A stretch of 64,000 bases of DNA, from positions 25,777 through 89,776 of the forward strand of contig NZ_SGJB01000009.1 in NCBI RefSeq assembly GCF_006861675.1, read 5' to 3'. Within the stretch, counting starts at the first letter, position 1; every line of letters begins with the position of its first letter. The position numbers and the translations under genes were made by a program. Origin of the DNA: Peptacetobacter hominis (lineage in GTDB: Bacteria > Bacillota > Clostridia > Peptostreptococcales > Peptostreptococcaceae). This document shows positions 17,605-27,030 of the stretch, piece after piece. Under the pieces are notes generated by a model that searched no databases, had not been told where the DNA came from, and saw only the letters and a program-made list of their open reading frames with translations.

Positions 17605-17636
17605 AAAAGGGCAGTCTGTTATCAGACTGCCCTTTA
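17605..17636 (-). terminator. Terminator after the GGGtGRT gene
   Basis: AAAGGGCAGTCTG and CAGACTGCCCTTT form a thirteen-base perfect stem followed by a T-run on the minus strand. It isolates the NifU-like/GGGtGRT operon from the HAD gene. Confidence 0.88.
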
Positions 17637-17658
17637 TATTTATATTTTCTAGTATTTA

Positions 17659-18657
17659 TTATTTGCTTGCTTCTTCTACTGCAACTGCAACTGCAACTGT
17701 AGCACCAACCATTGGGTTGTTACCCATTCCTATAAGTCCCATCATCTCAACGTGAGCTGGAACTGAAGAAGATCCTGCAAACTGAGCATCAGAATGCATT
17801 CTTCCCATTGTATCTGTCATACCGTAAGAAGCTGGTCCTGCACCCATGTTATCTGGATGAAGTGTTCTTCCTGTTCCTCCACCTGAAGCAACTGAGAAGT
17901 ATTTTTTACCCTGCTCTATACATTCTTTTTTGTATGTTCCTGCAACTGGATGCTGGAATCTTGTTGGGTTTGTAGAGTTTCCTGTTATAGAAACGTCAAC
18001 ACCCTCGCTGTGCATTATAGCAACACCTTCTCTAACGTCATCTGCTCCGTAGCATCTAACTTTAGCTCTTTCTCCATTTGAGAAAGGAACTTCTTTAACT
18101 ACTTTTAATTCTCCTGTGAAGTAGTCAAATTCAGTCTGTACATAAGTGAATCCGTTTATTCTTGATATTATGTAAGCAGCGTCTTTTCCAAGTCCGTTAA
18201 GTATAACTCTTAATGGCTCTTTTCTAACTTTGTTTGCTTTTTCAGCTATTTTTATAGCTCCCTCAGCAGCTGCGAAACTTTCGTGTCCTGCTAGGAATGC
18301 GAAACATTTAGTTTCTTCTCTTAGAAGCATTCCACCTAGGTTACCATGTCCTAGACCAACTTTTCTGTTGTCAGCAACAGAACCAGGTATACAGAATGCC
18401 TGAAGTCCTTCACCTATAGCTTCTGCAGCATCTGCAGCTTTTGTACATCCTTTTTTAAGAGCTATTGCAGCACCTAAAGTATATGCCCAACCTGCATTTT
18501 CAAATGCTATAGCCTGAGTTTCTTTTACTATTTTGTATGGATCAAATCCTTTGCTTTCGCAAAGAGCTCTACAATCTTCTAATGAACCTAACTCGTATTT
18601 TTCTAATACAGGAGTTATCTGGTTTATTCTTCTTTCGTAACTTTCAAATAATGCCAT
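17659..18657 (-). CDS. GGGtGRT protein of unknown function
   Basis: This 332-residue protein carries the family's naming motif, GGGTGRT (about residue 262), followed by a Gly/Met/Ala-rich C-terminus with several GMG and GxG turns. The family is found in anaerobes beside an IscU/NifU-like scaffold, as here; its function is not established. No signal peptide or membrane segment is visible. A GTG at 18666 is in frame, but AAGGAAGG placed 10 nt before the ATG at 18657 favours the shorter start. Strong codon bias suggests high expression. It is the second gene of a two-gene operon, about 24 bp after its partner. Confidence 0.88.
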   Translation of the reverse strand: MALFESYERRINQITPVLEKYELGSLEDCRALCESKGFDPYKIVKETQAIAFENAGWAYTLGAAIALKKGCTKAADAAEAIGEGLQAFCIPGSVADNRKVGLGHGNLGGMLLREETKCFAFLAGHESFAAAEGAIKIAEKANKVRKEPLRVILNGLGKDAAYIISRINGFTYVQTEFDYFTGELKVVKEVPFSNGERAKVRCYGADDVREGVAIMHSEGVDVSITGNSTNPTRFQHPVAGTYKKECIEQGKKYFSVASGGGTGRTLHPDNMGAGPASYGMTDTMGRMHSDAQFAGSSSVPAHVEMMGLIGMGNNPMVGATVAVAVAVEEASK

Positions 18658-18681
18658 ATTATTCACACCTTCCTTTAGATA

Positions 18682-19374
18682 TTATTCATGTCTTGGGTCT
18701 ATGTATTTAACAGCGTCGTTAAATCTTCCGTAAGTAGCTTTAGCTTTTTCCATAGCTTCGTTAGCATCTGTTCCCTTGCTTATCATTTCCATCATTCTTC
18801 CAAGGTTAACAAATTCGTATCCTATTATTTCGCTGTTTTCGTCAAGAGCTACTTTTGTTACATAACCTTCTGCCATTTCAAGGTATCTAGGTCCTTTTTC
18901 TAAAGTTCCATACATTGTACCAACCTGGCTTCTAAGTCCTTTTCCAAGGTCCTCAAGACCTGCACCTATTGGAAGTCCACCTTCAGAGAAAGCTGTCTGA
19001 GATCTTCCGTATACTATCTGTAAGAATATTTCTCTCATAGCTGTGTTTATAGCATCACATACAAGGTCTGTATTTAATGCTTCAAGTATAGTTTTTCCAG
19101 GAAGTATTTCAGATGCCATAGCAGCTGAATGAGTCATTCCTGAACATCCTATAGTTTCAACAAGAGCTTCCTGTATTATACCGTCTTTAACGTTTAATGT
19201 AAGTTTACAAGCACCCTGCTGTGGAGCACACCAACCTACACCGTGAGTAAGACCGCTTATATCAGTTACTTCTTTAGCTCTTACCCATTTACCTTCTTCT
19301 GGTATTGGAGCTGGACCGTGGTTTGGCCCTTTGTTTATTTTACACATATTAGATACTTCTGCTGAATAAATCAT
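18682..19374 (-). CDS. NifU/IscU-like Fe-S scaffold partner of GGGtGRT protein
   Basis: This 230-residue protein resembles the IscU/NifU N-terminal scaffold. Cysteines lie in the contexts GVGWCAPQQGACK (about 49 and 56), TIGCSGM (about 77) and DLVCDAIN (about 105). The TIGCSGM segment corresponds to the GCG loop that binds a nascent cluster in IscU. The C-terminal third, about 80 residues, is an extension not present in IscU and ends in YIDPRHE. It is translated from an ATG behind a GGAGGAG site and is the first gene of the operon with the GGGtGRT protein. No cysteine desulphurase is nearby. Confidence 0.85.
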   Translation of the reverse strand: MIYSAEVSNMCKINKGPNHGPAPIPEEGKWVRAKEVTDISGLTHGVGWCAPQQGACKLTLNVKDGIIQEALVETIGCSGMTHSAAMASEILPGKTILEALNTDLVCDAINTAMREIFLQIVYGRSQTAFSEGGLPIGAGLEDLGKGLRSQVGTMYGTLEKGPRYLEMAEGYVTKVALDENSEIIGYEFVNLGRMMEMISKGTDANEAMEKAKATYGRFNDAVKYIDPRHE

Positions 19375-19835
19375 AATTTCTCCTCCTTCTTTTGAATTCG
19401 TTTATTCTCAGTTGTTTCTATATTTTTTGTCAATTGTTACTATGTTTAATATATCATAAATTCAGTCATTAAAAAAGTATATTTTTGACGCTGAAACGTG
19501 CTATTTTACTACTTTTTGCATCATTTTTCCGTCACTATTTTTTGTATAATACTATGTAACATTTGAAAAAAAAGTTTTCCTGATGTGTCATTTTGTGTCC
19601 CGCGGGTCAAAAAATCACAAATATTTTTTTAAACTTTTATCTATTTTATTTTTGCAACGATATACTTGTATATGTATATATACGCCTTTTGATACTTCCT
19701 ATATTTTTGATATAGTTTACATTTATATATATTGAATTTTCAGAATAATCATTTTATAATTGTATAGTAAACTATTTTTTAATCATACTTATCGATTGGT
19801 CAGTTTAATTAATTCTTATAGAAAGAGGGATTTTT
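19375..19835. other. Long AT-rich divergent intergenic region
   Basis: About 460 bases separate the divergent NifU-like and metallo-hydrolase genes. A TTGACA lies at about 19430 on the minus strand without a convincing -10 partner. A lone GC-rich patch (CCCGCGGG) lies near 19600. No ORF above 60 codons or clear terminator is present. Confidence 0.45.
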
Positions 19836-20726
19836 ATGTTTAACTTAGTTCAGATTACAGAAAATACTTATTATATCGATTGTCCTTCAAAAATAGGAAT
19901 CTACAAGACATCTGAGGATAAAGTTTTTCTTATAGACAGTGGTAATGATTCCGATGCCGGAAGAAAGATTTTAAAAATACTTGAAAAAAACAACTGGACA
20001 CTTGAGGCTATTATAAATACACATTCAAATGCAGACCACATAGGTGGAAATAATTTTCTTCAGAAAAGAACAGGCTGCAAAATATATACATCCGGAATAG
20101 AAAAATGCTTTACAGAGCACCCGGTGCTTGAGCCTTCTTTTTTATACGGCGGATTCCCGGATTCATCTCTTAGAAATAAATTTCTGATGGCAAAACCATC
20201 ATCTGCATTGGATATATCAGAAGCTGAACTTCCTGAAGGATTTGAAATCTTCAATCTAAAGGGTCACTTCTTTGATATGATAGGGGTAAGAACACCTGAC
20301 GATATATGTTTCATTGCCGATTCTGTATTCGGCAGAAAAACAATAGAAAAATACCACATTTCATTTATATACGATGTAAAGGGATTTCTTGAAACACTTG
20401 ATTATCTTGAAAAAATGGAATGTAAAACTTTCGTACCGTCTCATGCGGATGTAACTGACGACATACATTCACTTGTTTCTATGAATAGAAACAAAGTCAT
20501 AGAAATACTTGATAGAATAATGCTTTTCTGTAGAGATGGTCTTTCTATGGACGAACTTATATCAAATATATTCAGTTCATATGATCTTACAATGAATATG
20601 GGACAATATGTACTTGTAGGAAGCACAATAAGATCCATGGTTTCATATCTATGTGATTCCGGAAGACTTTCTGTCTCTTTTGAAGATAATCTTCCTATAT
20701 GGAAAACACAGGAAATAGTTTCTTAA
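19836..20726 (+). CDS. MBL-fold metallo-hydrolase
   Basis: This 296-residue metallo-beta-lactamase-fold protein shows the metal motif THSNADHIGG (about residues 66-75), a second His in KGHFFDMIG (about 143), an Asp in FIADSVFG (about 161) and a late His in VPSHADV. The THSNADH motif varies from HxHxDH, with Ser after the first His, seen in some glyoxalase II-like members. A roughly 90-residue C-terminal helical region follows the catalytic domain. The substrate is unknown. The gene is monocistronic, with GAGGGA upstream and a terminator downstream. Confidence 0.8.
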   Translation: MFNLVQITENTYYIDCPSKIGIYKTSEDKVFLIDSGNDSDAGRKILKILEKNNWTLEAIINTHSNADHIGGNNFLQKRTGCKIYTSGIEKCFTEHPVLEPSFLYGGFPDSSLRNKFLMAKPSSALDISEAELPEGFEIFNLKGHFFDMIGVRTPDDICFIADSVFGRKTIEKYHISFIYDVKGFLETLDYLEKMECKTFVPSHADVTDDIHSLVSMNRNKVIEILDRIMLFCRDGLSMDELISNIFSSYDLTMNMGQYVLVGSTIRSMVSYLCDSGRLSVSFEDNLPIWKTQEIVS

Positions 20727-20747
20727 TTAATTAAGTTTTTTCAAAAC

Positions 20748-20796
20748 AAAAGCGGGTATTGCTTATCTTTTGATGCAATTCTCGCTTTTATTTTTT
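20748..20796 (+). terminator. Terminator after the MBL-fold gene
   Basis: AAAAGCGGGTATTGC pairs with GCAATTCTCGCTTTT with G-T pairs, followed by ATTTTTT. Confidence 0.8.
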
Positions 20797-21033
20797 AATA
20801 ATATGCTCAAATTGATAAAATATACATTCAATATCTTAATAAAAATTCACTCTATATCTCGTTATATAAATATCATATTTGATATTAGCAAAAAAGTGTT
20901 CTATAATATGTTTTTGGAAATATTATTGTATTTCAAAATCATTATATAATAGCATAATAACACTAATGTTTTCAGACAGATAATATATAACTCAGATATT
21001 AAAAATAATTTATTTGAAATGGAGTGTGTTCTT
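20797..21033. other. AT-rich upstream region of the MATE gene
   Basis: This is very AT-rich sequence with no ORF or stable hairpin. It presumably holds the MATE promoter, which I cannot fix. Confidence 0.4.
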
Positions 21034-22437
21034 TTGAGTTCAAATGCAGATAGTATCGCAAACAAATCTCTTTCGGTAGGTCATTCCCCAAAAACTAAAA
21101 AAGCGTCTGATATGACGGAGGGGAACATTGTAAAAATTCTTCTTCTTTTTTCGGTTCCACTTATACTTGGAAATCTGCTTCAGCAGATGTACAACACAGT
21201 GGACTCCATAATTGTCGGAAACTATGTCGGAAGTAATGCACTTGCTGCGGTAGGTTCGAGTACTTCTCTTATAAACCTTCTTATATCGTTCTGTCAGGGT
21301 GCCTCTGTCGGTGCAGGTGTAATTGTATCGCAGTATATCGGTGCAAAAAACAGAGAAGGAATACAGAAGGCTGTTCATACATCACTTGCAATCTCTATTG
21401 TTCTTGGAATTACAATGTCTATAGCAGGTATACTTTTTACACCTCAGCTTCTTCAGTGGATGAGAACGCCATCAGATGTAATGGGTGAATCTGTTGTATA
21501 TCTTAGAGTATTCTCTCTTGGTATTCTATTTAACGTAGTATATAACATGGCAGCCGGAATACTTAACGCTGTCGGAAATTCAAAGAGATCTCTGCTTTAT
21601 CTTGGTGTCGCATCTACAGTAAATATTTTTCTGGATCTTCTTTTTATAAAAACTTTCAGAATGGGTGTAATGGGTGCAGCTGTTGCAACAAACATAAGCC
21701 AGATGGTATCATGTATCCTTGCATTATATTTCCTTATAAGGGTAGACGACGTATACAGTGTATGTATTGAAAAGATAAAAATACATAAAGATATGGCACT
21801 AAAAATAATAAAAGTAGGACTTCCTACAGCTATACAGAATACTGTAATATCTTTTTCAAATGTACTTATACAGTCAAGTATAAATATATTCGGTTCAAAG
21901 GCTATGGCAGGATTCGGAGCATATCTTAAAATAGATGGATTCAATATACTTCCGGTAATGAGTATAAGTATGGCAATAACTACTTTTACAGGTCAGAACT
22001 ACGGTGCCGGGAAGATAGACAGAGTAAAAAAAGGTTCCACAATAACACTTATAATCGGACTTATCTATACGATTGTAACAGGAGTTTTACTTCTTACATT
22101 CTCTCACCAGATAATGTCTCTATTTACAAAAGATGCCCTTGTTATACAGGCTGGAATGGAAGCCATGAAATTCTTCTGTCCATTCTACTTCCTGCTTAGT
22201 ATAATGCATTCATTTGCAGGGACTGTAAGAGGTACAGGAAAAACTATACCACCTATGATAGTTCTTCTTGTTTCACTTTGTCTGTTCAGAGTTTTATGTA
22301 TACAGTTCGTACTTCCTTATTTCAATACTATAGATGCCGTATACGCACTTTATCCTATATCTTGGCTTATCGGTGCTGTACTTATGGTTCTTTATACATG
22401 GAAGGGAAAATGGCTTAATACAGATAGAGTTATGTAG
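21034..22437 (+). CDS. MATE-family multidrug/cation exporter
   Basis: This polytopic protein of about 467 residues has roughly twelve transmembrane helices. The MATE hallmark QQMYNTVDSIIVGNYVG lies at the first helix, and the two halves repeat the fold. Substrate is not predictable. An ATG at 21019 is in frame, but it lies directly before TGGAG. A TTG at 21034, about 9 nt after that GGAG, is the more likely start. The next gene, a GNAT protein, follows after 48 bp and may be cotranscribed. Confidence 0.9.
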   Translation: MSSNADSIANKSLSVGHSPKTKKASDMTEGNIVKILLLFSVPLILGNLLQQMYNTVDSIIVGNYVGSNALAAVGSSTSLINLLISFCQGASVGAGVIVSQYIGAKNREGIQKAVHTSLAISIVLGITMSIAGILFTPQLLQWMRTPSDVMGESVVYLRVFSLGILFNVVYNMAAGILNAVGNSKRSLLYLGVASTVNIFLDLLFIKTFRMGVMGAAVATNISQMVSCILALYFLIRVDDVYSVCIEKIKIHKDMALKIIKVGLPTAIQNTVISFSNVLIQSSINIFGSKAMAGFGAYLKIDGFNILPVMSISMAITTFTGQNYGAGKIDRVKKGSTITLIIGLIYTIVTGVLLLTFSHQIMSLFTKDALVIQAGMEAMKFFCPFYFLLSIMHSFAGTVRGTGKTIPPMIVLLVSLCLFRVLCIQFVLPYFNTIDAVYALYPISWLIGAVLMVLYTWKGKWLNTDRVM

Positions 22438-22485
22438 TATATTCTGATATAATATTTAAAATACTATTTAGCAAGAGGGGATTAT

Positions 22486-23013
22486 ATGGAATTTATACGC
22501 ATTACAAATTCAGATACTGAAGAATATAAAAAAGCTATGGAATTGTACTCTATAAGCTTTCCTTTACATGAACAGAGAAAATCTAATTCTCAGTTAAAGA
22601 TAATGGATGATCCAAACTACTATTTCAATCTTATTTTGGATAATAAGAAATTCGTAGGAATCATTCTTTGCTGGAAAAAAGATAATTTTATATATGTGGA
22701 GCATCTATGTATATCTCCTAAGATGAGAAATAGAAAATATGGACAGAGAGCTCTTGAACTTCTTTCTTCAGAACAAAAGGTTATTATTCTTGAAATAGAT
22801 CCGCCTATAGACGATATTTCTATTCGTAGGCTTTCTTTCTACGAAAGATGTGGATTTTTTAAAAATATATACTCTCATATTCATCCACCTTACAGGGAAG
22901 AAAATAAAGGGCATAATCTGGTAATTATGAGCTATCCTAAAAAGATTACTGATAAAGAATATGCTATTTTCAATGATTATCTTAAAAATCATATAATGAG
23001 CGATGTATTTTAA
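22486..23013 (+). CDS. GNAT-family N-acetyltransferase
   Basis: This 175-residue protein has the GNAT core: a beta strand VEHLCISPKMRNRKYGQRAL (about 72-91), where the basic R-x2-x-G motif binds acetyl-CoA pyrophosphate, then LSFYERCGFF typical of the last core strand. The acceptor is unknown. A GAGGGG site precedes the ATG, and a bidirectional terminator follows. It may form a unit with the MATE exporter. Confidence 0.85.
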   Translation: MEFIRITNSDTEEYKKAMELYSISFPLHEQRKSNSQLKIMDDPNYYFNLILDNKKFVGIILCWKKDNFIYVEHLCISPKMRNRKYGQRALELLSSEQKVIILEIDPPIDDISIRRLSFYERCGFFKNIYSHIHPPYREENKGHNLVIMSYPKKITDKEYAIFNDYLKNHIMSDVF

Positions 23014-23070
23014 TGATATTTAAGTTTTGAAGTATTTTAAATAACTTTTGATTTTAATAACCATAAAGAT

Positions 23071-23104
23071 AAAGGATGATTTGAGTTATCAAATCATCCT
23101 TTTA
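23071..23104. terminator. Bidirectional terminator (GNAT gene and YjdM gene)
   Basis: AAAGGATGATTTG and TCAAATCATCCTTT form a twelve-base stem with flanking A- and T-runs, between convergent genes. Confidence 0.88.
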
Positions 23105-23109
23105 TATTA

Positions 23110-23448
23110 CTATGCTTTTTTTACAACACTTGATTTAAGTTTCATTGCACCAAATCCATCTATCTTGCACTCTATATCGTGTCCGTCAGCTGCATCTGGA
23201 ACAAGTCTTATATTCTTTACTTTTGTTCCTATTTTTATTGAAGATGAACTTCCTTTAACTTTAAGGTCCTTAACTACTGTTACAGAATCTCCATCGTTTA
23301 ATATATTTCCGTTTACGTCTTTTATTACATTTTCATCTACTGTTGTCTCTGGATTCCATTCGTATGCACATTCAGGACATACTATCATACTTCCATCCTC
23401 ATAAGTATATTCACAGTTACATTTCGGGCAGTTTGGTAAATTTTCCAT
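23110..23448 (-). CDS. YjdM/PhnA-family zinc-ribbon protein
   Basis: This 112-residue protein begins with a zinc ribbon (CPKC at about 8-11 and CPEC at about 24-27), followed by an SH3-like beta domain with the [14 protein letters not shown] segment. This is the arrangement of YjdM, formerly called PhnA, whose role is not established despite its name. A GGAG site precedes the ATG. No phosphonate gene is nearby. Confidence 0.88.
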   Translation of the reverse strand: MENLPNCPKCNCEYTYEDGSMIVCPECAYEWNPETTVDENVIKDVNGNILNDGDSVTVVKDLKVKGSSSSIKIGTKVKNIRLVPDAADGHDIECKIDGFGAMKLKSSVVKKA

Positions 23449-23791
23449 TTTATCAATCTCCTATGCTCTAAATTTATACATTTTCCGATTTTACCATATT
23501 TTATAGATGTTTTCAATCTTTATAAACAATAATAAAATCTTCTGTTTTAGCATTTGCGATTCATATTTTTATTAGAACAATAATATATTTTTATTGATAT
23601 CGACACTTATATATACAAAAATATATTTAATATATGTATATATTAACGTTTTATAATCCTCGGTATAATACATAAAAACTATTGATATAAAAATCGCTTT
23701 TATTGAAATATACAAAAGGCAAATGATATCATTATCTTGTACGGTCTGATTAAAAATCAGATACATAAATACCTTTTATTGGAGGATTAAT
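23449..23791. other. Upstream region of the aminopeptidase P gene
   Basis: About 340 AT-rich bases separate divergent genes. A small hairpin (TCTGATT AAA AATCAGA, 23745-23761) lies in the probable leader, about 20 bases before the GGAGG site. It lacks a T-run and is not called as a terminator. Confidence 0.45.
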
Positions 23792-25579
23792 ATGAATATA
23801 AATGAAAGAATATCTGCTTTAAGAAAAGCAATGGCTGACAAGAATATAGATGCGTATATGATACCATCTGCTGACTTTCACCAGAGTGAATATGTTGGAG
23901 ACTACTTCAAATCAAGAGAATTTATATCAGGATTCAACGGTTCTGCAGGTACTGTTATAGTTACAAAAGACTTTGCAGGTCTTTGGACTGACGGAAGATA
24001 CTTTATACAGGCTGAAAATCAGCTTAAAGGTAGTGAAGTTGAACTTATGAAAATGGGTGTTGAAGGATTCCCTACAACTACTGAATATCTTCTTGAAAAC
24101 CTTGCTGAAGGTTCAGTTCTTGGATTTGACGGAAGAGTAATATGTGCAAACGAAGGTAACGAACTTACAGAAGTTCTTGCTGAAAAAAATATAAAAATAG
24201 AATATCAGTATGATCTTGTAGACTCTATATGGGAAGGAAGACCTTCTTTATCTGATGCAAAGGCATTTATGCTTGGTATTGAATACACAGGTGAATCTTT
24301 CTCATCTAAACTTCAGAGAACAAGAGAAAAAATGGCTGAAAAAGGAGCTACATGCCATGTAATGACATCTCTTGACGATATAGCATGGACTTTCAACATG
24401 AGAGGTGGAGATATAGCTCACAGCCCTGTTGTTTTATCTTATGCTGTAATAACAACTGACAAAGTTGTTCTTTTCATAGATGAAGCTAAACTTTCAGATG
24501 AATTAAAAGCTGAATTTGCAAAAGAGAACGTTGAAATACTTCCATACAACGATATATATGAATATGTTAAAGGAATATGCGAATGCGAAAAAGTTCTAGT
24601 AGATGGAACAAAACTTAACTACGCTGTATTCAACAACATAAAAGCTGAAAAAATAGTAGACTACAACCCTGCATTATTCTTCAAGGCATGCAAAAACGAA
24701 ACTGAACTTGCCTGCACAAGAAATGCACATATAAAAGACGGTGTGGCTATAACTAAGTTTATGTACTGGTTAAAGAACAACGTTGCAAAAGGTGGAATAA
24801 CTGAGCTTTCTGCACAGGCTAAAATAGCTGAACTTCGTGCTGAAAATAAAGATTTCTTTGATACATCATTTGGAACTATAGCTGCCTACAAAGAGCACGC
24901 TGCCATGATGCACTACTCTTCAACTCCAGAAACTGATGTTGAACTTAAACCTGAGCATCTGTTCCTTCTTGATTCTGGTGGACAGTATCTTGACGGAACT
25001 ACTGATATAACAAGAACTTTTGTACTTGGAGAATTATCAGATGAATTAAAACTTCACTTCACTTCTGTTGTTAGAGGTATGATAGGACTTTCTATGGCAA
25101 AATTCCTTTACGGATGCCACGGATACAACCTTGATATACTTGCAAGAGGAGTTATGTGGAAGATGGGAATAGACTATCAGTGCGGTACTGGACACGGTAT
25201 AGGACACGTTCTTAATGTTCACGAAGCTCCAAACGGATTCAGATGGAAACTTGTTCCTGAAAGATTCGACTCTGCTGTTTTAGAAGAGGGTATGATAACT
25301 ACTAACGAACCAGGTATATACATAGAGGGATCTCACGGTATAAGAATAGAGAACGAAATAGTTTGTAGAAAAGCTGAGAAAAACTTCTACGGACAGTTCA
25401 TGAACTTCGAAGTTATAACATTTGCTCCAATAGACCTTGATGGTATAAATCCTGAGCTAATGACTGAAGAAGAGAAAAATTACCTTAACTGGTATCATGG
25501 ACAGGTATTTGAAAAAATATCTCCATTCCTTACTGCAGAAGAAGCTGAGTGGTTAAAAGAATACACTAGAGCTATATAA
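23792..25579 (+). CDS. Xaa-Pro aminopeptidase (M24B)
   Basis: This 595-residue enzyme removes an N-terminal residue preceding proline. It has two N-terminal creatinase-like domains (about 1-310) and a C-terminal pita-bread catalytic domain. Metal ligands are visible in LDSGGQYLDGTTDITR (two Asp), GTGHGIGHVLNVHE (His), TTNEPGIYIEG (Glu) and IRIENEIV (Glu). The length and a C-terminal tail match the long eukaryote-like aminopeptidase P type. Codon use is strongly biased, as in pepT, suggesting high expression in peptide catabolism. It is monocistronic. Confidence 0.95.
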   Translation: MNINERISALRKAMADKNIDAYMIPSADFHQSEYVGDYFKSREFISGFNGSAGTVIVTKDFAGLWTDGRYFIQAENQLKGSEVELMKMGVEGFPTTTEYLLENLAEGSVLGFDGRVICANEGNELTEVLAEKNIKIEYQYDLVDSIWEGRPSLSDAKAFMLGIEYTGESFSSKLQRTREKMAEKGATCHVMTSLDDIAWTFNMRGGDIAHSPVVLSYAVITTDKVVLFIDEAKLSDELKAEFAKENVEILPYNDIYEYVKGICECEKVLVDGTKLNYAVFNNIKAEKIVDYNPALFFKACKNETELACTRNAHIKDGVAITKFMYWLKNNVAKGGITELSAQAKIAELRAENKDFFDTSFGTIAAYKEHAAMMHYSSTPETDVELKPEHLFLLDSGGQYLDGTTDITRTFVLGELSDELKLHFTSVVRGMIGLSMAKFLYGCHGYNLDILARGVMWKMGIDYQCGTGHGIGHVLNVHEAPNGFRWKLVPERFDSAVLEEGMITTNEPGIYIEGSHGIRIENEIVCRKAEKNFYGQFMNFEVITFAPIDLDGINPELMTEEEKNYLNWYHGQVFEKISPFLTAEEAEWLKEYTRAI

Positions 25580-25593
25580 TTTTATATAAATTT

Positions 25594-25626
25594 AAAAGGG
25601 CCGTCATTTTAAATGATAGCCCTTTT
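25594..25626. terminator. Bidirectional terminator after aminopeptidase P
   Basis: AAAAGGGC, TCATTT / AAATGA, GCCCTTTT stem between convergent genes. Confidence 0.85.
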
Positions 25627-25627
25627 T

Positions 25628-26485
25628 CTATTCAAATTCATTTTTATGTTCCATAAAGAAATTATAATACTCTTTTACATTATCAAGTTCCGTCCATTTA
25701 TCTATCGATACAGGGCATTTATCCATATTGTAAATAGTTGCCTCTTTCATGGACAATATAAATGGTGAATGTGTCGAAATTATAAACTGGCAGCCGAAAA
25801 ATCTTGCAGAATCCTCTATAAATTTTACAAGCTCTATCTGCCTTTTTGGAGAAAGGCTATTTTCAGGTTCGTCCAGTATATATATTCCATTTTCTTTTAT
25901 ACTATCGAGAAAATATCTGCATGCATTTTCTCCATTTGAATATGTTCTCAGATTCTTTGTCAGATTTTCATTTATATACTTTGACCGACTTTTTCTTCTT
26001 ACTTCATTTATGTGTTTTATCGTTTCATAATCATCAAGAGATTTCATAACTGCTCTCGATTCTTTTGTATTTATATAGTCCTCAAGTAGCCGGCTTCTTC
26101 TTTTGTCTATTCCCTCATTGGTATTTCTTATATCGAGTATGTAGTCAAATACATCATCGCTTGTTACTATCTTTATCTCGTTTAAATCATAATCATCCAT
26201 TACAAAATCACACATATCGACATAATTTCCATAAAAGTCGCTTCTGTTAAATACAGATTCCCTATCTGCTCCTATTTTTTCTGCAATGATATTCAAAGCT
26301 GTCGATTTTCCTGATCCATTTGACCCATAAAGTATAGTAATCGGACTGAAATCAATCCTTTCAAACAGATTTTTCGATATAATTCCAAACGGATAGAATG
26401 TTTTATAACAGGTACTCTTTATTCCACTTATAAATAAATGTTCTGCATTTTCACTTGGAAATACAAATTCCTTAAGATATACCAT
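25628..26485 (-). CDS. AAA/ABC-like ATPase of unknown role
   Basis: This 285-residue soluble ATPase has Walker A YGSNGSGKST (about 54-63), a YSNGENACRYF signature-like segment, Walker B GIYILDEPENSLS and switch ISTHSPFIL. This is the AAA_21/OLD-like ABC ATPase pattern. No nuclease or toxin domain is attached, and no partner nuclease lies beside it. It starts 8 bp after the rlmH stop, with its AGGTGAT ribosome site overlapping that stop, so the two are translationally linked. The role is unknown. Confidence 0.78.
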   Translation of the reverse strand: MVYLKEFVFPSENAEHLFISGIKSTCYKTFYPFGIISKNLFERIDFSPITILYGSNGSGKSTALNIIAEKIGADRESVFNRSDFYGNYVDMCDFVMDDYDLNEIKIVTSDDVFDYILDIRNTNEGIDKRRSRLLEDYINTKESRAVMKSLDDYETIKHINEVRRKSRSKYINENLTKNLRTYSNGENACRYFLDSIKENGIYILDEPENSLSPKRQIELVKFIEDSARFFGCQFIISTHSPFILSMKEATIYNMDKCPVSIDKWTELDNVKEYYNFFMEHKNEFE

Positions 26486-26493
26486 CGTATCAC

Positions 26494-26973
26494 CTACTTA
26501 TGATAAGGTTCATTATTATTTATCCTGAAAGCTCTGTACACCTGCTCAAGAAGTATAAGTCTCATAAGCTGATGTGGGAATGTCATCTTTGAAAAAGACA
26601 GCTTATAATCAGCCCTCTTCATCACCTCATCAGAAAGACCAAGCGAACCTCCTATTACAAAAGTAATACTGCTGTTTCCCCTGACTGCAAGATCGCTTAT
26701 TTTGTCGGCAAGTTCCTCAGAAGACAGATTTTTCCCATCTATAGCAAGTGCTATTACATAGCTGTTGTCCTTTATCTTTGAAAGAATTCTCTTTCCTTCT
26801 TTGTCCTTTACCATTATCATTTCTTTTTCACTCAGTTTTTCCGAAGCCTTCTCGTCGTCAAGCTCGACTATATCCAGCTTGCAGTACTTTGAAAGCCTTT
26901 TTGAAAATTCGTCTATCCCTAGTTTCAGATATTTTTCCTTTATTTTTCCTACTCCTATAACTGTTATATTCAT
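26494..26973 (-). CDS. rlmH: 23S rRNA pseudouridine-1915 N3-methyltransferase
   Basis: This 159-residue SPOUT methyltransferase modifies helix 69 of 23S rRNA. Family motifs visible are [13 protein letters not shown] at the N-terminus, [13 protein letters not shown] (knot, SAM binding) and the C-terminal [18 protein letters not shown], which is nearly invariant. The frame extends to 26994, but GGAGGAG before the ATG at 26973 sets the start. The order yycJ then rlmH is common in Firmicutes near oriC. Confidence 0.96.
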   Translation of the reverse strand: MNITVIGVGKIKEKYLKLGIDEFSKRLSKYCKLDIVELDDEKASEKLSEKEMIMVKDKEGKRILSKIKDNSYVIALAIDGKNLSSEELADKISDLAVRGNSSITFVIGGSLGLSDEVMKRADYKLSFSKMTFPHQLMRLILLEQVYRAFRINNNEPYHK

Positions 26974-27030
26974 TAAACTCCTCCATATATTCAATCTTTT
27001 TTTATTTTATTGTAAAATTCTCCACTTATT

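Noticed and set aside
19560-19640. GC-rich patch CCCGCGGG in the long NifU-like/MBL intergenic region
   Set aside because: Isolated 8-bp palindrome with no supporting structure, repeat or coding signal.
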